From assembly GCA_945836755.1 (NCBI GenBank), contig CAMAMB010000016.1, positions 1-37,223 on the forward strand: DNA of 37,223 nt, read 5' to 3'. Positions 25,540 to 33,185 of this stretch are shown one piece after another; position 1 is the stretch's first letter, and each line of letters opens with the position of its first letter. Position numbers and translations under genes: made by a program. The notes under the pieces were generated by a model. That model ran no database searches, had not been told where the DNA came from, and was given only the letters and a program-made list of their open reading frames with translations. The stretch is from an uncultured Bacteroidales bacterium (GTDB taxonomy: Bacteria; Bacteroidota; Bacteroidia; Bacteroidales; Bacteroidaceae).

Positions 25540-26121
25540 TTACAGCATGACCTTGAGGCTGGTCTTGCCCATCTCGACCACGTCGCCGTCGTGGAGCACG
25601 GCGGCCTGCCCGTACGGCAGGGGGCGGTGGTTGACGAGCACGGGGTTTGTGGCCTTGTTGGGGGCTATCTGCACCACCCACCGGCTGTCTTGCCGGCTGA
25701 CGGCGAGCAGGGCGTGCTCGCGGCTCATGTACATGTCGGCGGCTATCTTGACCTGGGCGGTACTGTCTGAGCTTTTGCGGCCCACGAGGTAGCGTCCCTC
25801 CTTGAGGGGCACGGCCACGCGCTCACCGCTGCCTTCCACCCGGAAGTACATCACGCCTCCCGTAGCCTGGGGCTGCGAGTTGGTGATGGGCACATGCACC
25901 TGCGTCTTCTGCGAGATGGGGGGAGCGGCCGGCGCGGCGGGGGCGGGGGCAGGGGCGGCCACTTCCAGGTGGCCGCTGCTCCATCGGTCTATCACCTTGA
26001 TGGGAGCGGTGAAGCCGCACCGGGGGCACTCCCACTGGCGGGTTTCATACTCTTCGTCGGTGAGGGTAATTCTATAGGTCTTGCCGCAGCTGCCTGGGCA
26101 TTTGAGGGTGAGTGTTTTCAT
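25540..26121 (-). CDS. zinc-ribbon FHA-domain protein (module A adaptor)
   Basis: This 193-residue protein opens with a zinc ribbon: C8, C12, C32 and C35 (KCPGSCGKTY, then WECPRCGFTAPIKV), a variant of the MJ0042-type finger. A short Pro/Ala linker contains QKTQV (T73). The FHA domain is at about 90-193: YLVGRKSSDS (111-120), MSREHALLAV (132-141) and NPVLVNHRPL (159-168). The usual N-G pair is replaced by N-P near 159, so phosphopeptide binding may be weakened. It is the module A counterpart of the zinc-ribbon FHA protein at 17014-17736, with a different finger. It precedes another FHA gene by 54 bases. Confidence 0.83.
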   Translation of the reverse strand: MKTLTLKCPGSCGKTYRITLTDEEYETRQWECPRCGFTAPIKVIDRWSSGHLEVAAPAPAPAAPAAPPISQKTQVHVPITNSQPQATGGVMYFRVEGSGERVAVPLKEGRYLVGRKSSDSTAQVKIAADMYMSREHALLAVSRQDSRWVVQIAPNKATNPVLVNHRPLPYGQAAVLHDGDVVEMGKTSLKVML

Positions 26122-26223
26122 ATCTCTCGGCAGGGGGTGGTTGGGCGGGGCTGTAGCGCTCCCGCGGCTGGTGGATTATGGGTGGGGAGGAGAGGCGGTC
26201 ACTGCCCCTTTAGGCAGGCCGTC

Positions 26224-26997
26224 CTATTGGCAGCCGGTTTCTTGATTGACTTCGGCCACCACCATGGTGTCGCTGAATTTTCCCCACATCTGTGGGTGTA
26301 CGCCGAAGCGCTCGATGGTCAGGGGGTTGGCGTAGTTGAAGAGCTCGCGGGCCGTCACCTTCGCGTCGCCGTTGGCGTCGGCCGCACCCTCCATGCCGTC
26401 GAGCACGTAGCGCAGGAAGTCGGCGCCCTCGGAGCCTATCAGGCCGGGCTTGTCGCCGGGCGCCGAGGCGTATATCATGACGTCAGCACTGCTGCGGGGC
26501 GTCACGCGCCGGGTATCGCTGTGGCGGTAGGTGATGCCGCCCGAGTAGCAGGCGCTGACAAAGGCCATCTTGCGGCCGGCCTTCGACTGCCGCATGATGC
26601 GCTGTATCTCGTCGTAGCCCAGCCCGCCGGCAGCGCAGCCGTGCATAGACACACCGCCCGCGGCCCAGCTTGTCGTGATGTAGCCGTGGCCGTCGAAGAT
26701 GAAGACGATAGCATCGTCCTTATCGGCGCGGGCAAACATGCTCTTCATCACGCGTCTGACGTTGGAGAGGGTAGCATTCTGGTCGAGCAGAAGGTGTACC
26801 TCGGCGTGCTGCTGCGTCTTGTAGTAGGTGGCGGCTCGCCGGGCCGTGGCCTGGGGTATACCCATGAGGGTGTTCTGGTTGTCTACTCCCACCACCACGA
26901 CGTAGGTCTTACCACGGCCATGGGCGGCGAGAACGGTCAGCAGCATGAGGCCCGGCAGGGCGCCTTTGAGAAATCGGAGAAGGGTGGTCGTTGACAT
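26224..26997 (-). CDS. exported caspase-like peptidase (C14 family), second copy
   Basis: The ATG at 26997 gives 257 residues; a GTG at 27003 would add two. A signal peptide (LLRFLKGALPGLMLLTVLAA) leads into a caspase-like p20 core: KTYVVVVGVDN (30-40), catalytic His104 in FIFDGHGY and catalytic Cys150 in FVSACYSGG. ADVMIYASAPGD and SEGADFLRYVLDG follow as in metacaspase/orthocaspase families. Near the end, D207-x-N-x-D211 to E218 (DANGDAKVTARELFNY) resembles a calcium loop common in bacterial caspases. Clan CD enzymes cleave after Arg/Lys or Asp; specificity is not visible here. It is a paralogue of the gene 28 bases upstream, and both end with FGVHPQMWG. Confidence 0.88.
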   Translation of the reverse strand: MSTTTLLRFLKGALPGLMLLTVLAAHGRGKTYVVVVGVDNQNTLMGIPQATARRAATYYKTQQHAEVHLLLDQNATLSNVRRVMKSMFARADKDDAIVFIFDGHGYITTSWAAGGVSMHGCAAGGLGYDEIQRIMRQSKAGRKMAFVSACYSGGITYRHSDTRRVTPRSSADVMIYASAPGDKPGLIGSEGADFLRYVLDGMEGAADANGDAKVTARELFNYANPLTIERFGVHPQMWGKFSDTMVVAEVNQETGCQ

Positions 26998-27025
26998 GGG
27001 CACGGCGGATTAGCGGGGTGGCGTA

Positions 27026-27835
27026 TCAGTGGGCAGACTGGAAGGGGAAGGGCGGACGGACGGCGGGCTTCACCTTGGAGAGCCGGAGGTTGTCGTCGAA
27101 CCTGCCCCACATCTGTGGATGCACGCCAAACTTCTTCAGGATGATGGGGTTGACGTAGTTGAAGAGCTCGCGGGCCGTCACGTAGCTGTCGGCGTTGGTG
27201 TCGGCGCGGCCTTCGAGGCCGCGAATGACGGTGCTCAGGAAGTCCTCTCCGTCGGTGCTCAGGTAGCTGGGCTCGTCGGCCTTGCTGGAGAGGTAGAGCA
27301 TGACGTCGGCCTTGACCCGCGCACGGGCCGGGGGAAGGGCGGAGCGCTTGAGCTTGGGGCGCTTCTTGGGAGCGGTGAGGCCGCCCGAGTAGCAGGAATT
27401 GATAAAGGCCACTTTCTTGCCCACACCCAGGCGGCTGAGCAGCTCCTGTATCTCGTCGTAACCTAAATAGCCCTTGGCGTCGGCCGTGGTGATGCCGCCG
27501 TGGTGGATGCTCGTGGCTACATAGCCGTGGCCGGCATAGACGAAAAACACCTCGTCGTCGCCACGGGCCTCAGCCGCCACTTGCCGAAAGGCGGCTATAA
27601 GGGCCTCGCGCGTCACCTCACGGCCGTAGAGCTGGCGTATGTCGGTCACTCCCTGGCGCGTGAAGAAGGACACGGCGAGACGCACATTGCGCTCGGCGTA
27701 ACCCTTGAGCGTGCTGTTCACATCGACGGCAGCGGCTATCACGTAGGTACGGGCCGCGGCGGGCCATAGGCTGCACACAGCCAGCACGGCCACGAGTAAC
27801 GGCCTAAGCAGTAACGCACCTTTAGAACTCACCAC
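27026..27835 (-). CDS. exported caspase-like peptidase (C14 family), first copy
   Basis: I start this at GTG 27835 (or 27832), giving 269 residues with a clean signal peptide (SSKGALLLRPLLVAVLAVCS, then Ala-Ala-Ala-Arg). The frame is open up to a TTG at 27928, but that would lie deep in the FHA gene and hide the signal peptide. Catalytic residues are His103 (FVYAGHGYV) and Cys148 (FINSCYSGG). A calcium-like loop is at D212-x-N-x-D216 to E223 (DTNADSYVTARELFNY), and the end has FGVHPQMWG like its paralogue. A basic insert follows the Cys (PKKRPKLKRS), a plausible self-processing site between p20-like and p10-like parts. The start overlaps the FHA stop by 14 bases, so translation is coupled. 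Confidence 0.86.
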   Translation of the reverse strand: MVSSKGALLLRPLLVAVLAVCSLWPAAARTYVIAAAVDVNSTLKGYAERNVRLAVSFFTRQGVTDIRQLYGREVTREALIAAFRQVAAEARGDDEVFFVYAGHGYVATSIHHGGITTADAKGYLGYDEIQELLSRLGVGKKVAFINSCYSGGLTAPKKRPKLKRSALPPARARVKADVMLYLSSKADEPSYLSTDGEDFLSTVIRGLEGRADTNADSYVTARELFNYVNPIILKKFGVHPQMWGRFDDNLRLSKVKPAVRPPFPFQSAH

Positions 27836-28511
27836 TGAACTTCGACTTGCAGTTAGGACACTTGCCGACAAGGCGGATATTGGCGTACATCTTGCCCACA
27901 AACGACATATGGCAGTGCGGGCAGACAAAGTTGCGCTTGAAGTTGGAGTCGCACATGTTGCGACGGCGGATGAGCTTGTTGCTCTGACGGATGAGGACGA
28001 GGAAGCCGAGACCGGCCACGAGGAGGGTGACCAACGGGGCCACTATCTTGTAACGCGGGTCGGTGAGCACGAAACCTGTGATGGTGGCCATGATGCCGCC
28101 CAACGAGAAGACGGCCATGCGAAACATACCGTTCGAAGCCAGCTTCTGCTCCACGATGACCTTCTCACGGTTATAGTTCTCTTCGAGATACTTCAAGGGG
28201 GTGATGTCGTACTCCGCGGCCGCCGGGGCGTTGCCTTCCTTCGACAAGTAGCGATTGATGAGATCGCTGACCTTGAACTCCAGCTCGGGCCCGAAGCGCA
28301 CGGTCATGCCCTTAGTGAGCTTCTGCTGCGTGATGCGCTTGTAGTTGCCATTCTTCAGGAGGATGAAGGTGCCGTTGGTAGACTGAAGGTCCTCCAGCAT
28401 CATGTCGCCATTTTCGTCGATGGTTATCTGGGCATGCTTGCGGCTGACGCGGGCATCGGTTATCTGAAAAGGCTGATTGCCTTCCTTTCCTATGATGATT
28501 TCTCGTACCAT
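27822..28511 (-). CDS. FHA domain, two membrane helices and C-terminal zinc ribbon
   Basis: The ATG at 28511 gives 229 residues; a longer start at 28559 passes the likely promoter leader. The FHA domain opens the protein (1-85): EIIIGKEGNQ, ARVSRKHAQIT (20-30) and LQSTNGTFILLKNG (42-55). Two membrane helices lie at about 131-149 and 155-174, so both ends are cytoplasmic. The C-terminus holds a four-Cys zinc ribbon: C197, C200 (CPHC) and C218, C221 (CPNC). Joining a phosphothreonine reader, a membrane hairpin and a zinc ribbon is unusual. It is the first gene of the signalling island, downstream of a good -7 box, and is coupled to the first caspase gene. Confidence 0.85.
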   Translation of the reverse strand: MVREIIIGKEGNQPFQITDARVSRKHAQITIDENGDMMLEDLQSTNGTFILLKNGNYKRITQQKLTKGMTVRFGPELEFKVSDLINRYLSKEGNAPAAAEYDITPLKYLEENYNREKVIVEQKLASNGMFRMAVFSLGGIMATITGFVLTDPRYKIVAPLVTLLVAGLGFLVLIRQSNKLIRRRNMCDSNFKRNFVCPHCHMSFVGKMYANIRLVGKCPNCKSKFSGEF

Positions 28512-28600
28512 AACTTCTAAGGCTGTATAGGCTGCCACAGGCGGCAGGGGTATAACCAAGACTGCGACGGTTGTGTCGTGAAACTAGGGTATACCACCCG

Positions 28601-28608
28601 CAAAGATA
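28601..28608 (-). promoter_or_regulatory. Bacteroidetes -7 box upstream of the signalling island
   Basis: On the minus strand the sequence is TATCTTTG, a full match to TAnnTTTG, in an AT-rich stretch 90 bases before the FHA start. A TTTG at 28626-28623 is only 14 bases away, shorter than the usual 19-21, so the -33 element is unclear. This is the best candidate for starting module A. Confidence 0.55.
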
Positions 28609-28943
28609 TATAATCTCTCGTACAAAAATATAATTATCTGAAAAATTTAGCTCCCCTTGTCACACCGAGATGATGTTTTGCAGTCGCCGCGGAGGCCCTC
28701 GCTGAATGGCGACGAAGCATTCGCAAACCGAAGGGTGGCCGGGACGCCACCCGCCTCTGCCCGTCGCGGAGCGCAAGTCCCTCCCATCCCACATGGCCGC
28801 CCCTGCGCAAGCCCGCTATCTGCCGGCCGTCGCTGCGCCAGGGCCTAAGCCTACATGCAGAAAGCATGCTGACGCCGTAAGCAGGCGGACAACCATAGGC
28901 CAAAGGGCTGTGGAAAGCAGGGAGGTGCATATAAATTTAACGG

Positions 28944-29031
28944 GATGTACATGTAGTTTTTCCTAGATGTACATGTAGTTTTTCCTAGATGTACATGTAG
29001 TTCGAACGGCATGTACATGTAGGTTTTGGCC
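28944..29031. repeat. 22-bp tandem array with TACATGTA core (array 2)
   Basis: Four 22-bp units. The first two are identical: GATGTACATGTAG followed by TTTTTCCTA. The third and fourth keep the ATGTACATGTAG core while the spacer changes. It is in the same spacer orientation as array 1 and the reverse of array 3. There are no spacers of the CRISPR kind. Confidence 0.88.
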
Positions 29032-29323
29032 ATCCGTACCATCCAACGGCGAAAACCAATCACAGCCTACGACGATACCCAATAAGAATGTCTGCAAATG
29101 TGTCACTGACGGGGTCAAGCCTCCCGGAGTTGGGCATGTGACCTATCAACAAGGCCCATCCCCTCTACCCTGCTCCTGAAAAGGCGAGGCTCATTGTGTA
29201 CACCCGCCGCGGAGGCCCGTCAATACGCTGAATGAGGCTATGCCGCGGTACGAAGACAACGGCACAGCCTCTCCCGCTCAACCTTCGGCGCAGGCCCGAA
29301 GGCGGCATACGTGATGACGCGGG

Positions 29324-29788
29324 CTAACTGAGATCTTTCTTATTCAAATTGGCACTGAGCCGGAGGAGGGCCACCTTGGACTCCGCATCGCAATCGGCAA
29401 GCTGGGTGGAGTCGAGTTCGTCAATCAACTGACGGGCAAGTCGCAACGCCTTTTCGAGGCTGCCCACCATGTGAAGCAGGAGGGCGTTGAGGTCGGCTTC
29501 GGCAAAGAGAGCCCGCTCATAGAAGAGCCAGAGGCTGCTGCCTAAGGTGTAGGCCTTCACATACTTGAGGGAGGAGTTGAGACGCTCGGCCAGCAGGCAG
29601 TACTTGGGTATGTCGAAGTAGTCGGCATTACAGACGGAGGGCAGACTGATGCAGAGAAACTGCTCGTCGCTCTCATTGGGGAGGTAGAGGTAGTGAAGCC
29701 CTTCGTGGTTGAAGGTAAAACCGAGCCCGTCGATGTCCTTCAGATGGAAGCCGAGCTGGTCGAAGGCGGAGAGAATGCTGTTTTTCAT
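29324..29788 (-). CDS. YbjN/type III chaperone-like protein of unknown function
   Basis: This 154-residue protein has no signal peptide. Its pattern (GLGFTFNHEGLHYLYLPNE, DEQFLCISLPSV, LAERLNSSLKYVKAYTLGSS, LWLFYERALF, MVGSLEKALRLARQLIDEL) follows the alpha/beta YbjN or CesT-type chaperone fold: a beta sheet with an N-x-x-x-x-x-V-K strand and a final long helix. Proteins of this fold bind partner proteins. It stands alone, with its own -7 box 50 bases upstream, between the signalling island and secDF. The N-terminal part of the exported protein at 13214-14182 has a similar pattern. The fold call is by eye and the function is unknown. Confidence 0.65.
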   Translation of the reverse strand: MKNSILSAFDQLGFHLKDIDGLGFTFNHEGLHYLYLPNESDEQFLCISLPSVCNADYFDIPKYCLLAERLNSSLKYVKAYTLGSSLWLFYERALFAEADLNALLLHMVGSLEKALRLARQLIDELDSTQLADCDAESKVALLRLSANLNKKDLS

Positions 29789-29837
29789 GATGCTGATTTG
29801 TAAAACGATTTATGTCTATAAAGAGGACAAAATCTGA

Positions 29838-29845
29838 CAAATCTA
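29838..29845 (-). promoter_or_regulatory. -7 box for the YbjN-like gene
   Basis: The minus strand reads TAGATTTG, a full TAnnTTTG match, 50 bases before the ATG at 29788. No clear -33 TTG is seen. Confidence 0.5.
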
Positions 29846-29903
29846 TCAGCTCAGAAGGCATATAATTAACATTCTCGCCCTTGCGGATCGTACTGAGAGG
29901 CAA

Positions 29904-29951
29904 AAGCACTTGCCGCGCAAGCAGCTCGGGGAGCGTGGCTTGCGCGGCAAG
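29904..29951 (-). terminator. intrinsic terminator of secDF
   Basis: CTTGCCGCGCAAGC (29909-29922) and GCTTGCGCGGCAAG (29938-29951) pair perfectly over 14 bases with a 15-base loop. On the minus strand the stem is followed by TGCTTTTGCC. It lies 64 bases after the secDF stop. Confidence 0.75.
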
Positions 29952-30014
29952 GCATGCAGGCCGCAGGCACTACGGCCGGCGAACCTTGGCGTCAATATGT
30001 GGCGGCGCGGAGGC

Positions 30015-32954
30015 TTAGGCTTCTTCCTTCACGACCAGCTGCTTGCGGCCCAGGGTGCGGTAGGCAATGGGGGCAGCGAGGAAGATGGAGGAGAGAGTGC
30101 CGAAGACAACGCCGAGGATCATGGCGAAAGCGAAGGAGCGGATGCTGTCGCCGCCGAGGAAGAAGATGCAGAGCAGCACAAGCAGGGTGGTGAGCGAGGT
30201 CATCACGGTGCGGCAGAGGGTGCTGTTGAGCGACTCGTTGAAGAGGCGGCGGGTGTCGCGGGTGGGATGGAGGCCAAGGTTCTCACGCATACGGTCGAAG
30301 ACTACCACCTTGTCGTTGATGGAGTAACCGATGGCGGTAAGCACCGCACCGATGAATGTCTGGTCTACCTCGAGAGAGAAAGGCACCCAACCCCAGCAGA
30401 TAGAGTAGACACCGAGAATGAGAACGGTGTCGAACACCAAGGCCACGGTAGAACCTACCGAGAAGGCTACGTTGCGGAAACGGATAAGAATATAGACGAA
30501 GATGGCGACAAGGGAGAGGAGCACACTCACTACGGCGCTCTTGGCCATGTCGGCAGCCACGGAAGGACCTACCTTCTGGGCCGAAACGATGGAACCACCG
30601 GCGTGGTTGTCGCGGTCGATGAAGGTCTTATAGTCGGCCTTGATGAGACCGGCCTCGTGGAGGGCGTCGAAGATGAACTGCTCAACCTCCTGGTCGATAT
30701 TCTCGCTGTCGTCGTCGATACGGTAGTTGGTGGTCAGACGCACGGCCTCGTTGTTGGTCGTGGTAATGGCGATGGCGCTGACAGTAGCGTTGGGATCCTT
30801 GGCATTGACCTTGGCAGAGACGGCGCTGCTTACCTGTTCGGGGGTAACGCCCTTCTGCTCGAACTCAATGACGTAGTTACGGCCGCCGGTGAAGTCAATG
30901 CCCTTGGAGAGGCCGCGGGTGCTGAGGAAGCCCACGCTGACCACGGCTGCAATGAGGAAGGCCACGACGGAACCCTTGGCCTTGCCCATGAAGTTGACGT
31001 GGGTGTCGTTGAGGAAGTTGCGGCTAATGCCTGTGGTGAAGGTCATGCCGAGCCACTTGTCGCGATTGAGGAAGTGCTCGTATACAATGCGGGTGAGCCA
31101 TACTGCGGTGAAGAAGGAAGCGCAGATACCGATGCCGAGCGTCATGGCGAAGCCACGGATAGGCCCTGTACCGAAGTTGTAGAGTATGAAGGCGGTGATG
31201 ATGGACGTGAGGTTGGAGTCAAAGATGGCGCTGAAGGCATTGCCATAGCCGTCGGCCAGGGCGTTCTTGATGTTCTTGCCGGCGCGGAGCTCTTCCTTCG
31301 TACGTTCATAGATGAGCACATTGGCGTCGACGGCCATACCGAGCGAGAGCACGAGACCGGCGATACCGCTCATGGTCAGCGCAGCCTGGAAGCTGGTGAG
31401 CACACCGAAGGTAAAGAAGAAGTTGAGCAGCAGGGCGCAGTTGGCCACCATGCCGGGGGTGAAGCCGTAGAAGAGGCACATGAACACCATGAGCAGCACG
31501 AAGGCCACGATACAGGCAGTGAAGCCGGCCTTGATGGAGGCCGCACCGAGGCTCGGGCCGACGGTCTCTTCTTGCACTATCTTAGTGGGCGCGGGCATCT
31601 TACCGCTCTTGAGCACGTTGGCGAGGTCACGGGTGTCGTCGGTTGTGAAGTGGCCGGAAATCTGGGAATTACCACCGGTAATCTCAGACTGCACGACGGG
31701 GGCACTGTATACATAGCCGTCGAGCACGATAGCCACACACTTTTTGAGGTTCTTCTTGGTGAGCGAAGCCCAATCGCGTGAACCGTTGGTGGTCATGGTC
31801 ATGCTGACGATGGGCTGGTGGTTCTGGTCGAAGTCGTCCTTTGCATCGGCGATGACATCGCCTTCCATGGAGGGACGGCCGTTGACCTTGCGCAGGGCAT
31901 ACAGCTCAAACACATTGCCCTTCATGCCCTCGGCGCTCTTGACGCCCCAAGCCAGCTGGAGGTCGGCGGGCAGTGCCACCTTGGCAGCTTCGCCCTGCAC
32001 CATGGCGTTGATGGCTGCGGTGTCGGCTGCCATGGCGTAACCTACCACGCAACCGTTGGGGGCCATGCCCTGCACCATGACGAGCTTGGCAAGGAGGGGA
32101 TGCTGGGAAGCAACGTCCTTGACAGCCTTCACAGAGTCGGCAGCAGCCTTCAGCGTATCTGAGGCAGCGGTATCGACGGCCTCGCCCTTGGCCAGACGGT
32201 TGTCGAGGGCCTGGAGAGCGGGATAGATTTCATTGAGCGTATAGGTCTCCCAAAATTCAAGGTTGGCACTACCCTGAAGCAGCTTACGCACACGCTCGGG
32301 CTCCTTGATGCCGGGCATCTCAACCATAATCTGGCCAATCTGGCCCTTGCCACGCAGGATTTGAATATTGGGCTGTGCCACACCGAAGCGGTCGATACGT
32401 GAGCGAACTACCTTGTTGGAATTCTCGACAGCGGCGTTGACCTCCTCATTGAGCACCTTCTTGATGTCGGCGTCGGTAGAGGTGTAAGTGATGCCTTTCT
32501 CCTTGAGTTTAGAAGCAAAGACACCGCCGAGCTTATCGGCCCCGTTCTCCTTCTGATAGGTGGTGATGAAGGCATCAACGAAGTCGACGTTACCCTTCTT
32601 AGCCTGGGCCACAGCCTCAGCATAAGCCTTTTGGAACTTAGCATCGGAGGCACTCTCGCCGGCAAGGTTCTTGACTACATCGGGCACGCTGACTTCAAGC
32701 ACTACGTTCATGCCGCCCTTGAGGTCAAGGCCGAGACCGATTTCCAGAACTTCGCATTCCTTGAGGGTCTTCCAGTTAAGATAGACCTTCTCATTGCGCA
32801 TAGAGTCAAGGTAGGCAGCGCCATCTTTACCCTGGGCCGTCAGCTCTTCAGCCTTCCGCTCGTACTTCTTAGTGACGAAGGAGAAGGAGAGGTAGAAGCA
32901 GCAGATGAGCGTAAGCAGCACAGCAATTACCTTAACAAATCCTTTGTTTTGCAT
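30015..32954 (-). CDS. secDF: protein translocase SecD-SecF fusion
   Basis: This 979-residue membrane protein combines SecD and SecF, which use the proton gradient to help pull preproteins through SecYEG. The SecD part (1 to about 630) has an N-terminal helix, the D1 motif GLGLDLKGGMNVVLEV (73-88), a large periplasmic region, and the conserved helix GMAVDANVLIYERTKEELR. The SecF part begins near LNDTHVNFMGK and has GIDFTGGRNYVIEF and AIGYSINDKVVVFDRMREN. Twelve membrane helices are expected. Fusion in a single chain is normal for Bacteroidetes. The insertion around 250-340 (ASDTLKAAADSVKAVKDVAS) is Ala-rich and variable. It is a single-gene unit with its own promoter box and terminator. Confidence 0.95.
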   Translation of the reverse strand: MQNKGFVKVIAVLLTLICCFYLSFSFVTKKYERKAEELTAQGKDGAAYLDSMRNEKVYLNWKTLKECEVLEIGLGLDLKGGMNVVLEVSVPDVVKNLAGESASDAKFQKAYAEAVAQAKKGNVDFVDAFITTYQKENGADKLGGVFASKLKEKGITYTSTDADIKKVLNEEVNAAVENSNKVVRSRIDRFGVAQPNIQILRGKGQIGQIMVEMPGIKEPERVRKLLQGSANLEFWETYTLNEIYPALQALDNRLAKGEAVDTAASDTLKAAADSVKAVKDVASQHPLLAKLVMVQGMAPNGCVVGYAMAADTAAINAMVQGEAAKVALPADLQLAWGVKSAEGMKGNVFELYALRKVNGRPSMEGDVIADAKDDFDQNHQPIVSMTMTTNGSRDWASLTKKNLKKCVAIVLDGYVYSAPVVQSEITGGNSQISGHFTTDDTRDLANVLKSGKMPAPTKIVQEETVGPSLGAASIKAGFTACIVAFVLLMVFMCLFYGFTPGMVANCALLLNFFFTFGVLTSFQAALTMSGIAGLVLSLGMAVDANVLIYERTKEELRAGKNIKNALADGYGNAFSAIFDSNLTSIITAFILYNFGTGPIRGFAMTLGIGICASFFTAVWLTRIVYEHFLNRDKWLGMTFTTGISRNFLNDTHVNFMGKAKGSVVAFLIAAVVSVGFLSTRGLSKGIDFTGGRNYVIEFEQKGVTPEQVSSAVSAKVNAKDPNATVSAIAITTTNNEAVRLTTNYRIDDDSENIDQEVEQFIFDALHEAGLIKADYKTFIDRDNHAGGSIVSAQKVGPSVAADMAKSAVVSVLLSLVAIFVYILIRFRNVAFSVGSTVALVFDTVLILGVYSICWGWVPFSLEVDQTFIGAVLTAIGYSINDKVVVFDRMRENLGLHPTRDTRRLFNESLNSTLCRTVMTSLTTLLVLLCIFFLGGDSIRSFAFAMILGVVFGTLSSIFLAAPIAYRTLGRKQLVVKEEA

Positions 32955-33078
32955 TGTGTGTGAGTGATTTTATAATTGATTAGTTTCTTGTTCTTTCAGC
33001 AGTGGAAGTCAGCCTCTTACGCTTGCAGGGATAAGCCGCTCGGCGGCAGGTTATGGTAAGAAGGCACTAATTAGCGTG

Positions 33079-33086
33079 CAAATATA
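33079..33086 (-). promoter_or_regulatory. -7 box upstream of secDF
   Basis: The minus strand reads TATATTTG, a full TAnnTTTG match, about 125 bases before the secDF start in an AT-rich region. No good -33 TTG is visible. Confidence 0.5.
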
Positions 33087-33185
33087 GGGTATTTTTTTTA
33101 ATGACGGCACATTTCCCTCCTACTTTACTCCTCGGCAGCGTCAACAGGTGTCACGGCGGCACGACATGCGGCCGGGCGGTGCGCC

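Larger units (their letters stand above)
28512..29323. other. 812-bp gap: promoter, dispersed repeat and TACATGTA array
   Basis: I see no credible gene. The gap contains the island promoter (28601-28608), the second TACATGTA array (28944-29031), a 14-bp exact repeat CGCCGCGGAGGCCC at 28685 and 29205 (each followed closely by CGCTGAAT), and a small inverted repeat CCTTCGG/CCGAAGG (29282-29302) that may end the YbjN-like gene. Composition is mixed, with an AT-rich part at 28600-28650. Confidence 0.6.

Noticed and set aside
26224-27835. caspase-gasdermin defence pair
   Set aside because: Neighbouring proteins are FHA, kinase and phosphatase proteins with no gasdermin-like pore former, and both proteases carry export signals.
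11304-28511. type VI secretion locus with Ppk/Ppp/Fha regulation
   Set aside because: No sheath, baseplate, Hcp, VgrG, ClpV or TssJLM-like gene is present; only the phospho-signalling core is shared.
11304-28511. TerY-P stress system
   Set aside because: Kinase, PP2C and FHA/zinc-ribbon proteins fit, but no vWA (TerY) or TerD-family protein is encoded.
28634-28966. small genes in the gap after the island promoter
   Set aside because: Frames on both strands give Arg/Pro/Ala-rich sequence with no family resemblance, and one runs into the TACATGTA array.
28944-29031. CRISPR array
   Set aside because: The whole 22-bp unit repeats, with no unique spacers and no cas genes in the window; the same holds for the arrays at 1, 11050, 33186 and 37112.
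29910-31781. 623-codon open frame antisense to secDF, and similar long antisense frames (for example 1803-3320 and 22507-24147)
   Set aside because: They lie opposite strongly supported genes and encode Gly/Glu/His-rich sequence with no domain. They follow from GC-biased third codon positions on the real strand.
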